Below are positions 36,556 to 47,600 of a stretch of 64,000 nucleotides of DNA, one piece after another. The stretch spans positions 1-64,000 of the forward strand of contig MWLD01000069.1 in the NCBI GenBank assembly GCA_002018045.1. The letters are read 5' to 3'. Under the pieces are notes generated by a model. The model was given only the letters and a program-made list of their open reading frames with translations. It ran no database searches and had not been told where the DNA came from. Both the position numbers and the translations under genes were made by a program. Each line of letters opens with the position of its first letter. Position 1 is the first letter of the stretch. This DNA is from Candidatus Synechococcus spongiarum LMB bulk15M (GTDB lineage: Bacteria > Cyanobacteriota > Cyanobacteriia > PCC-6307 > Cyanobiaceae).

Positions 36556-38670
36556 TCAGGGTGGCGAAGGAGAAAACCGGAGCAATTTCCATCCCTGTTG
36601 CCCGCGAATAAACGTATAGTCGTTCCTTAAAGTTGTTGGCCCAAAGGTGTTTGTGGCGAGTCCTTCGGTATTGTGTGTGCTCTCGGTATAACTCAAGACA
36701 ACACGGGCACTCACCTGGCTGGGGCTCCGGGTGAGCAGGGACACGTCATCCAGTGTGGTGCGAACTTGTAGCTGCTCGCCGCGCTCCCGCAAATACCGGT
36801 GTTGATCCAGTACGGCCGTAGACTGCCCAGGCACAGCCAACAGCGCCAGTGCATCCAGCGTTTCCGGGCCGATCCGGGTGGTGGGGCTGTTGGCGAGCAC
36901 GGCGGACTTGACGTCGAGCCAAGCCTGGAGGAGGGTTTTGATACCCACAAGATCCAGAACCTCGGCCTCCTGCACCCTCTGAAGCTGTACATGATCCCAA
37001 GGGACTGGAGTGTTTGCCAAAGACGGCAGCAGGGGAGTGGCATCATTGCCGACCGCTTCATCCGGAGGAGACAACGGACGCGGCGGCGGGTTCGGCGTCC
37101 CGGCTGTGGTCAGCAGGGACCAGGGGCGCAGGACCACCAGAATCGTGACGACACCCACCACCAGGGCACTTTTTGTGGCAAGGGGCCACAGGGTTTGACG
37201 TGGCGGCGAGGCGGGATCGGCATCCGCCACCTTGCTATCTCCGGCGGCAGGTCTGGCGCCGCCGGGACGTTCACCTGAAACCTGTGGAGAGGGCGCCACC
37301 CCCAGGGACCCGGATGACCGGGGCACGTCGGGCCAGGGGGCGGGAGGTGGCGCCGACAAGGACTCGCGCTGTCGTGCTTGCCGAGGTCGGGGCTCGGGCG
37401 GGGCGGGGGTGAACAAGTCAAGGCCTTTTGTTTCTTTTGTCGTTGCGTTTCCATTGGGCCTGCTCTCCAACGGCCCATGATGTGGTGCCGGGCGAGAATC
37501 CCTTTCCTTGATGTAGCGCTGAACTTCGGGATCCAGGAAATAAGCGTCCAGATCAACCTTGGTGTGAGGATCCACATCCCGATAACAGGGCAGGACATGC
37601 TGCTCCAGCCACTGGCTACAAAATCTGCACAAGCCAAGGAGGCTGTCGGACGTGGATGGATAAGATGCAAGCCACTGACAGAGGCGGGGATCCTGGCAGG
37701 ACTGCACCATATCCTGGGCTGCATCCGGCTGCCCCAGCAGCAACAGCAAACAGGCTTTCTCGGGCTCCAGCCCTTCTGCCTCCACGGCCTCCATGGCGGT
37801 CAGGGCTGCATCAATGTGGGCTGGCTGGCGACGCTGAAAGCCCATAGCTGCCCTGGTGTAGGCCAGGAGAAAAGTAGCGGTTGATCCTTCCTGGCGGCTG
37901 TAGCCCTCAAAAAGCTGTAACTGCTCATCGATGGTCAGGCAGGGACGGATCTGCTTGAAGAAGTCCTGGAACAGGATGGGGGAGCGTTGCTCGTCATCGT
38001 CTGCATCCAGACCACCACGCTGGTCAATCAATGCCTTGAGGCTGCTGAGACTCCGCTGCCGCTCCATTGCACTGCAAGAGTCCGTGCCGAGGAGATCCAG
38101 GATGCGGAACGGGGCAATTTTGTTCAGATCATCTTCCAGTATTGCTTTGCGCCTGGCCTGGGAGGCATGGTCTGCCAGCAGTTGAATGGCGCGCTCCAGG
38201 GTTTGTGCGGATTGGTCATAGAGGCGCTTTGTCCACATCCGATGTGAAGCGCGGCGTGCTGCCAGGGCAGCCATCAGCAATAGATCCGTCTGCTGACGGC
38301 CGTGAGACTCTGCCGCTTCCCTTCGCCGAGACAACAACTCCAGGACCAGTTCAAAGGCTTTGAGGTTCTCCTGGGCTTCCATCAGCAGCAGAGGGGCAGC
38401 CGTCTCCTGGTCGGGTTCAAGCTCGATCCCGGCAAAACCGCCCTCGTCAGGAGTGGTCTTCAACTGCTGCTGATGGGCTTGGTAACGCTGCTCATCCATG
38501 AGGAAAGCGCCACTGGCTCGCAATAGTTCGGCGCGAGCATCCAGTGTCTCCGGGGCGTAGCCTTCGGACGGCGGGTTCCTCAGACGCTCAACGAGCGCCT
38601 GCTCAATTTCTGATCTGGTGGCCCCTGACGTGACCCCAAGCAAGCGAAAGTGGTCAAGAGGCAGCTTCAC
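36556..38670 (-). CDS. ftn2: Cell division protein Ftn2/ZipN (ARC6 homologue)
   Basis: 704 residues. The N-terminus has the degenerate DnaJ-like domain LPLDHFRLLGVTSGATRSEI. A long alpha-helical repeat region follows (to about 390), then a Pro-rich linker, one transmembrane helix (about 503-522, LVVGVVTILVVLRPW) and the C-terminal ARC6 (DUF4101/IMS-like) domain (LLQAWLDVKSAVLAN, LRNDYTFIRGQQGWKL). It tethers FtsZ to the membrane in cyanobacteria. Divergent from pdhA with about 160 bp between. Confidence 0.93.
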   Translation of the reverse strand: MKLPLDHFRLLGVTSGATRSEIEQALVERLRNPPSEGYAPETLDARAELLRASGAFLMDEQRYQAHQQQLKTTPDEGGFAGIELEPDQETAAPLLLMEAQENLKAFELVLELLSRRREAAESHGRQQTDLLLMAALAARRASHRMWTKRLYDQSAQTLERAIQLLADHASQARRKAILEDDLNKIAPFRILDLLGTDSCSAMERQRSLSSLKALIDQRGGLDADDDEQRSPILFQDFFKQIRPCLTIDEQLQLFEGYSRQEGSTATFLLAYTRAAMGFQRRQPAHIDAALTAMEAVEAEGLEPEKACLLLLLGQPDAAQDMVQSCQDPRLCQWLASYPSTSDSLLGLCRFCSQWLEQHVLPCYRDVDPHTKVDLDAYFLDPEVQRYIKERDSRPAPHHGPLESRPNGNATTKETKGLDLFTPAPPEPRPRQARQRESLSAPPPAPWPDVPRSSGSLGVAPSPQVSGERPGGARPAAGDSKVADADPASPPRQTLWPLATKSALVVGVVTILVVLRPWSLLTTAGTPNPPPRPLSPPDEAVGNDATPLLPSLANTPVPWDHVQLQRVQEAEVLDLVGIKTLLQAWLDVKSAVLANSPTTRIGPETLDALALLAVPGQSTAVLDQHRYLRERGEQLQVRTTLDDVSLLTRSPSQVSARVVLSYTESTHNTEGLATNTFGPTTLRNDYTFIRGQQGWKLLRFSPSPP

Positions 38671-38832
38671 ATCAACGCTTCAGTGGATGCGTGTTTGTAG
38701 CGTTACGCTGTGGAGTCGAGCACAGGCATCATAGCGGAACAGCAGGTCACCAACTGTTGCGTGTGCCAGCGTCTCCCTTGATTGATTTTTGCCTGTGAAG
38801 CGGGCGCTTAGGATTCACTGTGTCGTTCAATC

Positions 38833-39909
38833 ATGCAGCAGCAGGCAGCGAAAATGGTTCAGGAACTGGCAGAAACGACCCATGGCGCACAGCGTGAGGT
38901 TGGACGGCAGACCCGTGTCGGGAATCTCTCGCAGGACGTGGGGCTGGCCCTCTACCGAGACATGGTGCTGGGCCGCTGTTTCGAGGACAAATGTGCGGAG
39001 ATGTACTACCGGGGCAAAATGTTCGGTTTTGTCCATCTTTACAACGGCCAGGAGGCTGTGTCTACAGGTGTGATTCAGGCTCTGCGACCGAAGCATGATT
39101 GGGTTTGCAGCACGTACCGTGACCACGTGCATGCCTTGAGCGTGGGTGTGCCTGTGCGGCAAGTGATGGCCGAACTTTTTGGCAAGGAAGCCGGATGCAG
39201 CAAGGGACGTGGCGGCTCCATGCATCTGTTTTCCAAAGAACACCACCTGCTGGGGGGTTACGCGTTTATCGGTGAGGGAATCCCCGTGGCTCTGGGCGCC
39301 GCCTTTTCCAGTCGTTACGGTCGCGACGTGCTGGGCAATACCGGCAGTGATGCCGTGACCGCTGCCTTCTTTGGAGATGGCGCCTGTAACAACGGACAGT
39401 TCTTCGAGTGTCTCAATATGGCCCAACTCTGGAAGTTGCCCATCCTCTTTGTTGTTGAAAACAACAAGTGGGCCATTGGTATGGCCCATGATCGGGCCAC
39501 CAGCAATCCGGAGATCTACCGCAAGGCAGCAGCCTTTGGCATGGTGGGAGAGGAAGTGGACGGCATGGACGTGTTGGCCGTCCGCGCTGCGGCCCAGCGT
39601 GCGGTTGAACGGGCCCGCTCCGGCGAAGGACCCACGTTGTTGGAGTGTCTCACCTATCGCTACCGTGGCCACTCCTTGGCGGATCCGGACGAGTTGCGGG
39701 ATGAGCAGGAGAAGACCTTCTGGGCGCAACGGGATCCCATTGCCGCCCTGTCGGCCCAACTGACCCGCCATGGCCTGGCCAGCTCCGGGCGCTTGGCCGC
39801 CATCGACAAGGAGGAGGAAGCCCGGGTTGCGGATGCGGTGGAATTTGCGCTTGCGGCCCCGGAACCCCGGCCCTCTGAGCTCAAGCGTTACATCTGGGCC
39901 GAAACCTGA
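38833..39909 (+). CDS. pdhA: Pyruvate dehydrogenase E1 component, alpha subunit
   Basis: 358 residues. The thiamine-diphosphate motif runs from [12 protein letters not shown] (181-192) to the paired Asn at 210-211. Phosphorylation-loop region [19 protein letters not shown] is conserved. With the beta subunit, E2 and E3 it makes acetyl-CoA for fatty acids and the incomplete TCA cycle. The ATG at 38833 gives a leader of about 30 residues before the conserved core. Confidence 0.96.
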   Translation: MQQQAAKMVQELAETTHGAQREVGRQTRVGNLSQDVGLALYRDMVLGRCFEDKCAEMYYRGKMFGFVHLYNGQEAVSTGVIQALRPKHDWVCSTYRDHVHALSVGVPVRQVMAELFGKEAGCSKGRGGSMHLFSKEHHLLGGYAFIGEGIPVALGAAFSSRYGRDVLGNTGSDAVTAAFFGDGACNNGQFFECLNMAQLWKLPILFVVENNKWAIGMAHDRATSNPEIYRKAAAFGMVGEEVDGMDVLAVRAAAQRAVERARSGEGPTLLECLTYRYRGHSLADPDELRDEQEKTFWAQRDPIAALSAQLTRHGLASSGRLAAIDKEEEARVADAVEFALAAPEPRPSELKRYIWAET

Positions 39910-39981
39910 AAGACCCCCTGGAAAATCCCACAACGGTTCCCCTCGCGTCATGAGCCTTTGCCAGGCTATGGCGTAGCCGAT

Positions 39982-40533
39982 TCACATCAGCGAACCTGTG
40001 GTCTGTCGCAGCAAGGCCGCCGGTGTGAGTTGTTCGTAACGCTCGAAGGGCTGGAGAATCCAGGGACTGGCCGGCAACTCCATGGCCCAGATGTCGGGGC
40101 GCACGGCACTGTGCCGTTTCAGCCAGAGCACGGCAGTGGTGAGGGAGTCCGGGTTGATGGATTGGCGCAGCCATGTGGTTGCAGCGCGCAAAGTGTGGCC
40201 CCGATCCGCCAGATCGTCCACCAGCAGAAGGCGAGTTCCAAGACAGGGACACGTGTGGGCCAGGCTTTGCCCTACGCGCACACAGCCCTGCTCCCGACCG
40301 TTCATGCCCCCATAGCTGCTGGCCGCCATCACCACGAGGGGTCGGTTAAAGAGTCGCGAGAGCGTGTCCCCCACACGCAGGCCACCACGGGAGAGGGCCA
40401 CCACCTGGTCGAAGGGACAGCCGCGGTCGTGAACGAGCAGGGCCAGATGCTCGATCAGGGCATGGTATTGGTCCCAACTCACCACCAGCTCCCCGGCGGC
40501 GGGATCAATGAAGGGTTTCACTGCTTTGGGCAC
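39982..40533 (-). CDS. Purine-type phosphoribosyltransferase
   Basis: About 183 residues from GTG 40533 (GTG 40521 is another choice). The PRPP-binding motif is LLLVDDLADRGHTLRAA; FDQVVALSRGGLRVGDTLSR and LVVMAASSYGG are the conserved N-terminal pieces. Resembles xanthine/guanine or COG2236-type transferases that salvage bases; substrate uncertain. It overlaps the end of the uracil-DNA glycosylase gene by 29 bases. The upstream extension to 40677 only re-reads that gene. Confidence 0.82.
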   Translation of the reverse strand: MPKAVKPFIDPAAGELVVSWDQYHALIEHLALLVHDRGCPFDQVVALSRGGLRVGDTLSRLFNRPLVVMAASSYGGMNGREQGCVRVGQSLAHTCPCLGTRLLLVDDLADRGHTLRAATTWLRQSINPDSLTTAVLWLKRHSAVRPDIWAMELPASPWILQPFERYEQLTPAALLRQTTGSLM

Positions 40534-41188
40534 TTGTCTCCAGTGTATCCAGGCGGGCGCGTACGGTTTTGAAATCTTCCCAGGTGAGCCATTTGGGTTG
40601 CCCTTTTTGCCGTGATGCGTTGCGCAGAAGAAACGACGGGTGGAAGACGGGCATATAGGCCCTGCCTTCCTGTTCAATCCACTGTCCCCGCATCTTTGTG
40701 ATGCCGGTTTTGATGCCCAGCACCCCCGTCATGGCGGTGGATCCTGCCAGCAGCACCACAGCCGGGTTCACCAGCTCGATCTGGCGCTGAAGCCATGGAC
40801 GACAGTGGGCCGTTTCTTCAGGTGTGGGCTTGCGGTTGCCGGGAGGGCGGCACTTCACCACGTTACAGATGTAGATGTCCTGCTCCGGGTCAAGCCCCAC
40901 GCTGGCCAGGATCTGATCCAGCAGTTGACCGGCGCGCCCCACAAAGGGTAACCCCGTTTCATCTTCGTGCTGGCCGGGTCCCTCCCCAATGAGCATGAGC
41001 CGCGCCAGGGGATTGCCACGACCGACGACCACATGGGTCCGTGTGGCAGCCAGTTCACAGCGGCGGCAGCCCAGACATTCCCTGGTCAGTGCCTCCAGGC
41101 TATTCCGGCCCTGGCTTGCGGTTTCTCCCGTTCGGGGAACCACTGCGCCCGCAGAGAAAAGATCGAGCTGGCTACGCTGGGTGCTCAT
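40505..41188 (-). CDS. udg: Uracil-DNA glycosylase, family 4 (Fe-S)
   Basis: 227 residues removing uracil from DNA. Four Fe-S cysteines: CRRC (41, 44) and two in the C-x15-C of [20 protein letters not shown]. Active-site motifs are [17 protein letters not shown] and [10 protein letters not shown]. Family 4 enzymes replace or supplement Ung in many cyanobacteria. The start ATG at 41188 lies nine bases from the VOC gene's stop, on the same strand. Confidence 0.95.
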   Translation of the reverse strand: MSTQRSQLDLFSAGAVVPRTGETASQGRNSLEALTRECLGCRRCELAATRTHVVVGRGNPLARLMLIGEGPGQHEDETGLPFVGRAGQLLDQILASVGLDPEQDIYICNVVKCRPPGNRKPTPEETAHCRPWLQRQIELVNPAVVLLAGSTAMTGVLGIKTGITKMRGQWIEQEGRAYMPVFHPSFLLRNASRQKGQPKWLTWEDFKTVRARLDTLETSAQSSETLH

Positions 41189-41197
41189 GGACCCAGT

Positions 41198-41608
41198 TTA
41201 GGCTGCGGGTTCCATGAAGTCCGTGGGGGGGTCTTCCCACAGCAGTACACGGTTCTCTTCCGGATCCAGCAGCCATTGCTCCCGCCCGAACGCTTCCGTG
41301 CGGACAGGCTTCAACACCTTGGCGCCCAGGCTGACGGCCCGTTGGCGTGTCCCCTCCAGGTCGGCACAGCGCAGGCAGAGGGCCAGGCCATTGCTCTGCC
41401 GGAGTTGTGAGCACGTGTGCGAGCGCTGGTACAGCACCATCTCCGTTCCCGTGGGCAGATGGACGGTGACGGCCCCTGCCGGAGTAGTGGTGACAGACTC
41501 ACCCCCAAAAAGATCCGTGTAAAAGCCAGCCAGGTGATGGGGATTCTCGCTGGCCAACACCAGGCAACAGCGTGGCCCTGCGCCATAGGGATGGACATCC
41601 TCAACCAT
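41198..41608 (-). CDS. Glyoxalase/VOC-superfamily protein
   Basis: 136 residues with the beta-alpha-beta-beta-beta repeats of VOC proteins: [20 protein letters not shown] at the start, [14 protein letters not shown], and the C-terminal [16 protein letters not shown] that resembles the DPdGN motif of the family. Could be a lactoylglutathione lyase-like or antibiotic-type dioxygenase-fold enzyme. Substrate unknown. Divergent from the aminotransferase gene. Confidence 0.82.
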   Translation of the reverse strand: MVEDVHPYGAGPRCCLVLASENPHHLAGFYTDLFGGESVTTTPAGAVTVHLPTGTEMVLYQRSHTCSQLRQSNGLALCLRCADLEGTRQRAVSLGAKVLKPVRTEAFGREQWLLDPEENRVLLWEDPPTDFMEPAA

Positions 41609-41682
41609 GAACGATTTCGTGGTGGTGGGGACGGCCGGATTATACTGAAAACACGTGTCACGCCATATGGTCGCGAAAACAC

Positions 41683-42849
41683 ATGAAGCTCGCCGAGAGA
41701 GCCCAGCAACTCCAGCCTTCCCTGACTCTGGCCATCAACGCCAAGGCCCGTGACTTACAAAGGCAGGGGGAAGACATTTGCAGCCTCAGCACCGGTGAGC
41801 CGGATTTCCCGACACCGTCTTTCATTCGCAGGGCCGCTGAAAAGGCCATGGAGGCCGGACACACGCGCTACGGTCCCGCAGCAGGGGAACCTTCCCTGCG
41901 GGAGGCCATCGCCAACAAGCTTCAACAGGACAACAAGCTGACCTACGGCCCGGATGAAATCATGGTCGGCAACGGCGCCAAGCAAGCGCTGTACACCCTC
42001 TTTCAAGTGCTGCTGGATCCCGGTGACGAGGTGATTCTTCCAGCGCCCTATTGGCTCAGCTATCCCCCCATGGTCCACCTGGCCGGTGGCCGCTGCGTGA
42101 CGGTTCCCACCCGCCAGGATCGGAACCACCAACTCAGCGGTACGGCCTTGGCGGCGGCCATCACGCCCCGCACGCGGCTGCTGGTGCTCAATAGCCCCGC
42201 CAACCCGACGGGTACGGTCTATCCGGAGCAGGCGCTGGCGGAACTGGCCCGTGTGCTGCGCCAGCATCCCCACGTGGCGCTGGTCAGTGACGAGATCTAC
42301 GAATACATCCTCTATGAGCAAAGCCGTCACGTGAGCTTTGGAGCCGTGGCCCCGGACCTGGCGGAGCGCACCTTCGTGGTCAACGGCTTTTCCAAGAGTT
42401 GGGCTATGACCGGGTGGCGGCTGGGCTACCTGGCGGGTCCTCCATCCGTCTTGCGCAAAGCCGCGGCGCTCCAGAGCCAGAGCACCAGCAACGTGTGCAG
42501 CTTTGTCCAATACGGGGGCCTGGCGGCGCTCCGTGGCTCACGGGAGTGCGTACATACGATGGTGGCGGCTTTTGCCCAGCGGCGCCAGGTGTTACTCCAG
42601 GCCCTGGGATCCATGAAGCACGTCCATGGCCTGGCGCCGCAAGGCGCCTTCTACGGTTTTCTCAACATTGCAGCCACCAACATGAGTTCCGTAGTGTTTT
42701 GCGAGCGCCTTCTGGCGGAAGCCGGTGTGGCCGTCGTACCCGGCGCCGCCTTTGGCGATGACCACTCCGTCCGCCTCTCCTTCGCCACGGACATACCCAC
42801 CTTGAAGCGTGGGTTGGAACGGTTGGAGGCATTTCTGTCCAGGCTTTAA
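41683..42849 (+). CDS. aspC: Aspartate aminotransferase (class I, PLP)
   Basis: 388 residues. The PLP lysine is Lys238 in GFSKSWAMTGWRLGYLAG; NSPANPTGTVY and DEIYEY are the other cofactor contacts, and a C-terminal substrate Arg lies in HSVRLSFATDI. Interconverts aspartate and oxaloacetate, possibly also acting as prephenate aminotransferase as some subgroup 1b enzymes do. The product starts MKLAERAQQLQPSLTLAINA, as in relatives. Confidence 0.94.
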   Translation: MKLAERAQQLQPSLTLAINAKARDLQRQGEDICSLSTGEPDFPTPSFIRRAAEKAMEAGHTRYGPAAGEPSLREAIANKLQQDNKLTYGPDEIMVGNGAKQALYTLFQVLLDPGDEVILPAPYWLSYPPMVHLAGGRCVTVPTRQDRNHQLSGTALAAAITPRTRLLVLNSPANPTGTVYPEQALAELARVLRQHPHVALVSDEIYEYILYEQSRHVSFGAVAPDLAERTFVVNGFSKSWAMTGWRLGYLAGPPSVLRKAAALQSQSTSNVCSFVQYGGLAALRGSRECVHTMVAAFAQRRQVLLQALGSMKHVHGLAPQGAFYGFLNIAATNMSSVVFCERLLAEAGVAVVPGAAFGDDHSVRLSFATDIPTLKRGLERLEAFLSRL

Positions 42850-42940
42850 AAATCCATCTTTTAGAGGATGAGTTTTCAGCATTTGGGAGGATGCTGTTGG
42901 CTCCACATTCGTAGACCGTAAATATGCTTGCATCGCTTTC

Positions 42941-43810
42941 ATGCCATCCCCTAAGACGGGTGACGTCGTCACGGAGACACGTCAATTATTTACTGTGTTG
43001 ATCCTGAGTCGTCGTCAAAATTGTGATACCTCTTATATACGCAATCGTATTGTTCAAATGAACAGCCGCCTGGCTCAGCAGGTGGCTAGTCGTATGATAC
43101 ATCGTTGCAGTCTGGACTTTGACGATCTGGTCCAGATTGGCCATCTGGGATTAATCAAGGCCGTGGAACGCTTTGATCCAAACACCGGCTATGCCTTCAG
43201 TTCTTTTGCCGTTCCGCTCATCCGTGGTGAGATTCTTCATTATCTCAGGGACCATGTGAGTCCCATTCGTGTTTCACGCCGCTTGCTGGAACTCCACTCC
43301 CGTGGCATCAAACTCCAGGAGACCATGGCAAACCGCTCGGGCCGATACCCCACGGAGTCGGAGCTTTGTGCAGCACTGGAGGTCACCCCGGTGCGGTGGC
43401 AACAGGCCTGTCAGGCGAAGCGTACGCTACGGCTCTCCAGCCTGGATCAACGTGTCCTTGGCCCGGACGACGAGGGCGAATCCCCACGCCTGGTGGATCT
43501 GCTGTCCGCACAACTCAAAGAGGATGACAACTCCGAGCTTTATGCCCACCTGTACTACTTCATCGGGCGCCTGGGAGCGGATGCACAGCGGCTCCTCAAG
43601 TGGCGTGTTTGCGATGGGCTGAGCCATCGGGAGCTGGCGCAGCGGGAAGGCGTCAGTATGCGGGTGATCAGCCGACGGCTCCATGGCATTCTGCAGCAGC
43701 TTCAGCATCAACTCGGACCCATGGTGACCGAGCATCCCTACCCGCGCCCAGCGCGGCGCCGTTGCAACTCAGTGCCAGCCCATCCCCACCGCAGCGCCCA
43801 TGGCCAGTAG
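42941..43810 (+). CDS. sigF: Group 3 sigma factor (SigF type)
   Basis: 289 residues. Region 2 is clear (FDDLVQIGHLGLIKAVERFD, GYAFSSFAVPLIRGEILHYL), then region 3 and a C-terminal helix-turn-helix (LSHRELAQREGVSMRVISRR). The lack of region 1.2 and the RGEILHYLRDH pattern place it with SigF/SigB-type alternative sigmas. In cyanobacteria SigF controls pili and some stress genes. The first 40 codons are A+T-rich and less conserved, so ATG 43058 could be the start. The end overlaps the convergent VTE6 homologue by 42 bases. Confidence 0.88.
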   Translation: MPSPKTGDVVTETRQLFTVLILSRRQNCDTSYIRNRIVQMNSRLAQQVASRMIHRCSLDFDDLVQIGHLGLIKAVERFDPNTGYAFSSFAVPLIRGEILHYLRDHVSPIRVSRRLLELHSRGIKLQETMANRSGRYPTESELCAALEVTPVRWQQACQAKRTLRLSSLDQRVLGPDDEGESPRLVDLLSAQLKEDDNSELYAHLYYFIGRLGADAQRLLKWRVCDGLSHRELAQREGVSMRVISRRLHGILQQLQHQLGPMVTEHPYPRPARRRCNSVPAHPHRSAHGQ

Positions 43811-44530
43811 GGCGGCCACCGTGGTGAGAACAGCGTTGACCAGTTCATTGGTCAGCCACGGGACGCGCCCTTGCCATGTGGCCCCAATCCAGCTCTCCAC
43901 CATGGTGGCCATGGTGGCTGCGACGCCCAGGAGCCCAAGCTGTGCCAAGGGACCGGGACCAATGGACGGCCTCAGCAGTGCCAGTGCCAGTGCCGTATAG
44001 AGGACAACGGCCACTACGCCGGCGACCGTACCGGTGAGACTGACGGCCCCCTCCGTTCCTGCCGGCACCGGTTGGAAGGTGGTCATGAGCAGGGTGCGTC
44101 CCCCCCAACGTTTGCCGATCTCGCTGCTGCATGTATCCCCCAGCTTGGCGGCAAAACTGGCCACAAAGCCCAAGGTCAGCAGCGGCCTTGCCCCGGCAGG
44201 GGCCATGGCCATGAGCACAGCCAGGCTCAAGCCCGTTGCCGCAGATCCCCAGAGGTTCCGTGGACCACGACGCCCCCCACGGGCTTCCGCCAACTGGAGC
44301 GCCTGCTTTTGCTTGAGGCCGAGGCGGGTCACCGCCGAACCCGACACCAGGTAGAGGACAACCATTAGCCAGCCAGGCCAGCCCATGGTTCCCCAAAGCA
44401 CGGTGCCCAACGCCCCCCCATGGAACCAGCCTCGGACGGTGAGAACCGGCAGGCGATGAACCAGAAGGATCAGCCCCCCGTTCACCAGCAGTCCCGCCCA
44501 CCAAGGATTGAGAGATGCAACTGAGACCAT
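43769..44530 (-). CDS. DUF92 membrane protein, phytyl-phosphate kinase (VTE6) homologue
   Basis: 253 residues, about seven transmembrane helices, with the DUF92 signature AAKLGDTCSSEIGKRWGGRT followed by GTEGAVSLTGTVAGVVAVVL. The plant member VTE6 and its cyanobacterial relatives phosphorylate phytyl phosphate, recycling phytol from chlorophyll for tocopherol and phylloquinone. This fits the MPBQ methyltransferase elsewhere in the window. 142 bp separate its start from that of dnaE (divergent). Confidence 0.9.
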   Translation of the reverse strand: MVSVASLNPWWAGLLVNGGLILLVHRLPVLTVRGWFHGGALGTVLWGTMGWPGWLMVVLYLVSGSAVTRLGLKQKQALQLAEARGGRRGPRNLWGSAATGLSLAVLMAMAPAGARPLLTLGFVASFAAKLGDTCSSEIGKRWGGRTLLMTTFQPVPAGTEGAVSLTGTVAGVVAVVLYTALALALLRPSIGPGPLAQLGLLGVAATMATMVESWIGATWQGRVPWLTNELVNAVLTTVAALLAMGAAVGMGWH

Positions 44531-44672
44531 GGCGCCAGTGTACGAGTAATCACGGGATGAACGGAGACCCCATCGGCTTCATGGGCCTTGGGACAGTTTT
44601 TGCTTCTGGCGGTTGAGGGGTTCTCGACCCCGTGATTGGCCCTACCATTCCCGGACCTATGCAACGCCTGAT

Positions 44673-47600
44673 GTGAGCTTCGTTGCGCTGCACAACCACA
44701 GTGACTACAGCCTCCTGGACGGAGCCTCTCAACTCCCCCAACTGGTGGAGCGTGCCAAGGAGCTACGGATGCCCGCCTTGGCCCTCACCGACCATGGGGT
44801 TATGTATGGAGCCATTGAATTACTGAAACTTTGCCGCCAAGCGGGCATCAAACCGATTATCGGCAATGAAATGTATATCATCAACGGCTCTATTGCAGCA
44901 CCACAGCAAAAACGAGAGCGACGTTATCATTTGGTAGTACTGGCAAAGAATGATCAAGGCTATCGTAATTTGGTCAAGCTAACCAGCATCAGCCACCTGG
45001 AAGGAATGCGTGGCAGGGGAATCTTTAGTCGACCTTGTATTGATAAGAATTTATTGGAAAAGCACAAAGAAGGACTCATGATTGCCACGGCGTGTCTTGG
45101 GGGTGAAATTCCACAAGCAATTTTACAGAGACGATTGGATGTGGCGCGCGCGGTGGCCACCTGGTATCGGGATTGCTTTGGAGATGACTTCTACTTGGAA
45201 ATCCAGGACCATGGCTCCCATGAAGACAGGATTGTGAATACGGAGATTGTCAAAATTGCCCATGAGCTCGGTATTGAGATCATTGCAACAAACGATGCCC
45301 ATTACCTGAGCAATAAAGATGTGGAGGCTCACGATACCCTGCTCTGTGTTCTCACGGGCAAGATGGTGACAGACGAGAAACGGCTACGTTATACAGGGAC
45401 GGAGTATCTCAAGTCGCCAGAGGAGATGGCGTACTTGTTTCAGGATCACCTGGAGCCGGAGGTGATTGCGAAGGCTCTGGCCAATACCCTGGCTGTGGCT
45501 GCAAAGGTGGAAGACTACGATATCCTTGGCAAATGTCGTATGCCGAATTTTCCGCTTTTGCCTGAGCAGACCACGCCGATTCACCATCTCCGCGACGTGA
45601 GTCGTGATGGCCTTCAAGAGCGTCTTCAGCAGCCCAACTGGGATGCCGTTATCTCCAAGTACAGCACCTACGCGGAGCGACTGGAACGGGAACTGGAGAT
45701 CATTGAGCGCATGGGATTTCCCACCTACTTCCTGGTGGTGTGGGACTACATCCGCTTTGCGCGCCTTCAGGAAATTTCCGTCGGCCCTGGCCGTGGCTCT
45801 GCAGCAGGTTCTCTGGTGGCCTTTGCCCTGAAAATTACCAGTATCGACCCTGTACACCATGGCCTTCTGTTCGAACGTTTCCTGAATCCCGAGCGCAAGT
45901 CCATGCCTGATATTGATACGGATTTCTGTATTGAACGCCGCAGCGAGGTGATTGACTACGTCACCCATCTCTACGGAACTGATCGTGTGGCTCAAATCAT
46001 CACATTCAACCGCATGACCTCCAAAGCAGTTCTCAAAGATGTGGCCCGGGTTCTGGACATACCCTATGGGGACGCAGACCGGCTTGCAAAGTTGATTCCT
46101 GTGTTTCGCGGAAAACCTGCAAAGCTCCAAGTCATGATCGGGCCTGAGAGCCCAGTGCCGGAATTTCGAGAGAAATACAACAAAGATGAGAAAGTGCGGC
46201 GCTGGATTGATCTGGCCCTGCGCATTGAGGGAACCAACAAAACCTATGGCGTCCATGCTGCTGGTGTGGTAATTGCTGCAGATCCCCTCGACGAGCTTGT
46301 GCCCCTGCAGTACAGCAACGAGCGTCAGGTGATTACCCAATACCCTATGGACGACGTGGAGTCTATGGGACTTCTCAAGATGGATTTTCTGGGCTTGAAA
46401 ACCCTGACCATGATTGGCAAAGCCATAGAGTTAATTCAACAAACCCAAGATAAACAGCTCGATCCATATAATCTTCCCCAGCAAAACGAGGCCACCTATA
46501 GTTTGTTGTCCAAAGGGGATCTGGAAGGCATTTTCCAGTTGGAATCCAGTGGCATGCGCCAAGTTGTGCGTGACCTACGACCGTCCTCGTTAGAAGATAT
46601 TTCATCCATCCTGGCCCTGTATCGACCAGGCCCGCTGGACGCAGGACTCATTCCCAAATTTATCAACCGTAAGCATGGGCGTGAAGACACTCGTGTTGTC
46701 CATACCAAGCTTCAGCCCATTCTGGAAGAGACCTACGGCATTATGGTCTACCAGGAGCAGATCATGCGCATTGCCCAGGATCTTGCGGGATACTCCTTGG
46801 GACAGGCCGACCTGCTGCGCCGAGCCATGGGCAAAAAGAAAATAACGGAGATGGAAAAACATCGCACCATCTTCACCAGTGGTGCCAAAGACCATAACGT
46901 GGATGAACGTATCGCCAGTCAATTGTTCGATCAGATGGTTCTTTTTGCTGAGTACTGTTTCAACAAGAGTCATTCAACAGCCTACGGTGCCGTAACCTAT
47001 CAAACAGCATATCTCAAGGCAAATTATCCTGTTGCCTATATGGCAGCTCTGCTGACGGTTAATTCCGGAAGTAGCGACAAGGTACAGCGTTATATTGCCA
47101 ACTGCAATGCAATGGGGATTGAAGTATTGCGGCCTGATATCAACGAATCAGGCCTGGACTTCACGCCCGTTGGCCGGCGGATCCGTTTTGGCCTGGGTGC
47201 TGTGAGAAATCTGGGAGAAGGAGCCATTCAGAAAATCCTGGCCAGCCGTAGCCGGGATGGGGCGTTCCAGTCCCTTGCTGATCTTTGTGACCGGTTGCCC
47301 ATGGGGTTGCTCAACAAGCGCGCTCTGGAAGCCCTCATTCACAGTGGCGCCCTTGATGGCCTTGAGCCTCAGGGCAATCGGGCCCAGTTGATGGCTGACA
47401 TGGAGTTGGTGGTCAGTTGGGCCAGCGACCGGGCCAAAGACCGGGCCAGCGGTCAGGGGAGCATCTTTGATCTTGCCGCCACCAGTTCTTCCATCACACA
47501 CCTGGAGCGTGCGCCCAAAGCTCCGGCTACCCGGGAATATGACCTGCGCCAGAAACTGCGCCTGGAGAAGGAGATTGTGGGCTTTTACCTCTCGGATCAT

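Noticed and set aside
43769-43810. Frameshift at the end of sigF
   Set aside because: The C-terminal residues after the helix-turn-helix look random, but the overlap with the convergent VTE6 homologue is short and the preceding sigma domains are intact, so a simple 3' extension is enough to explain it.
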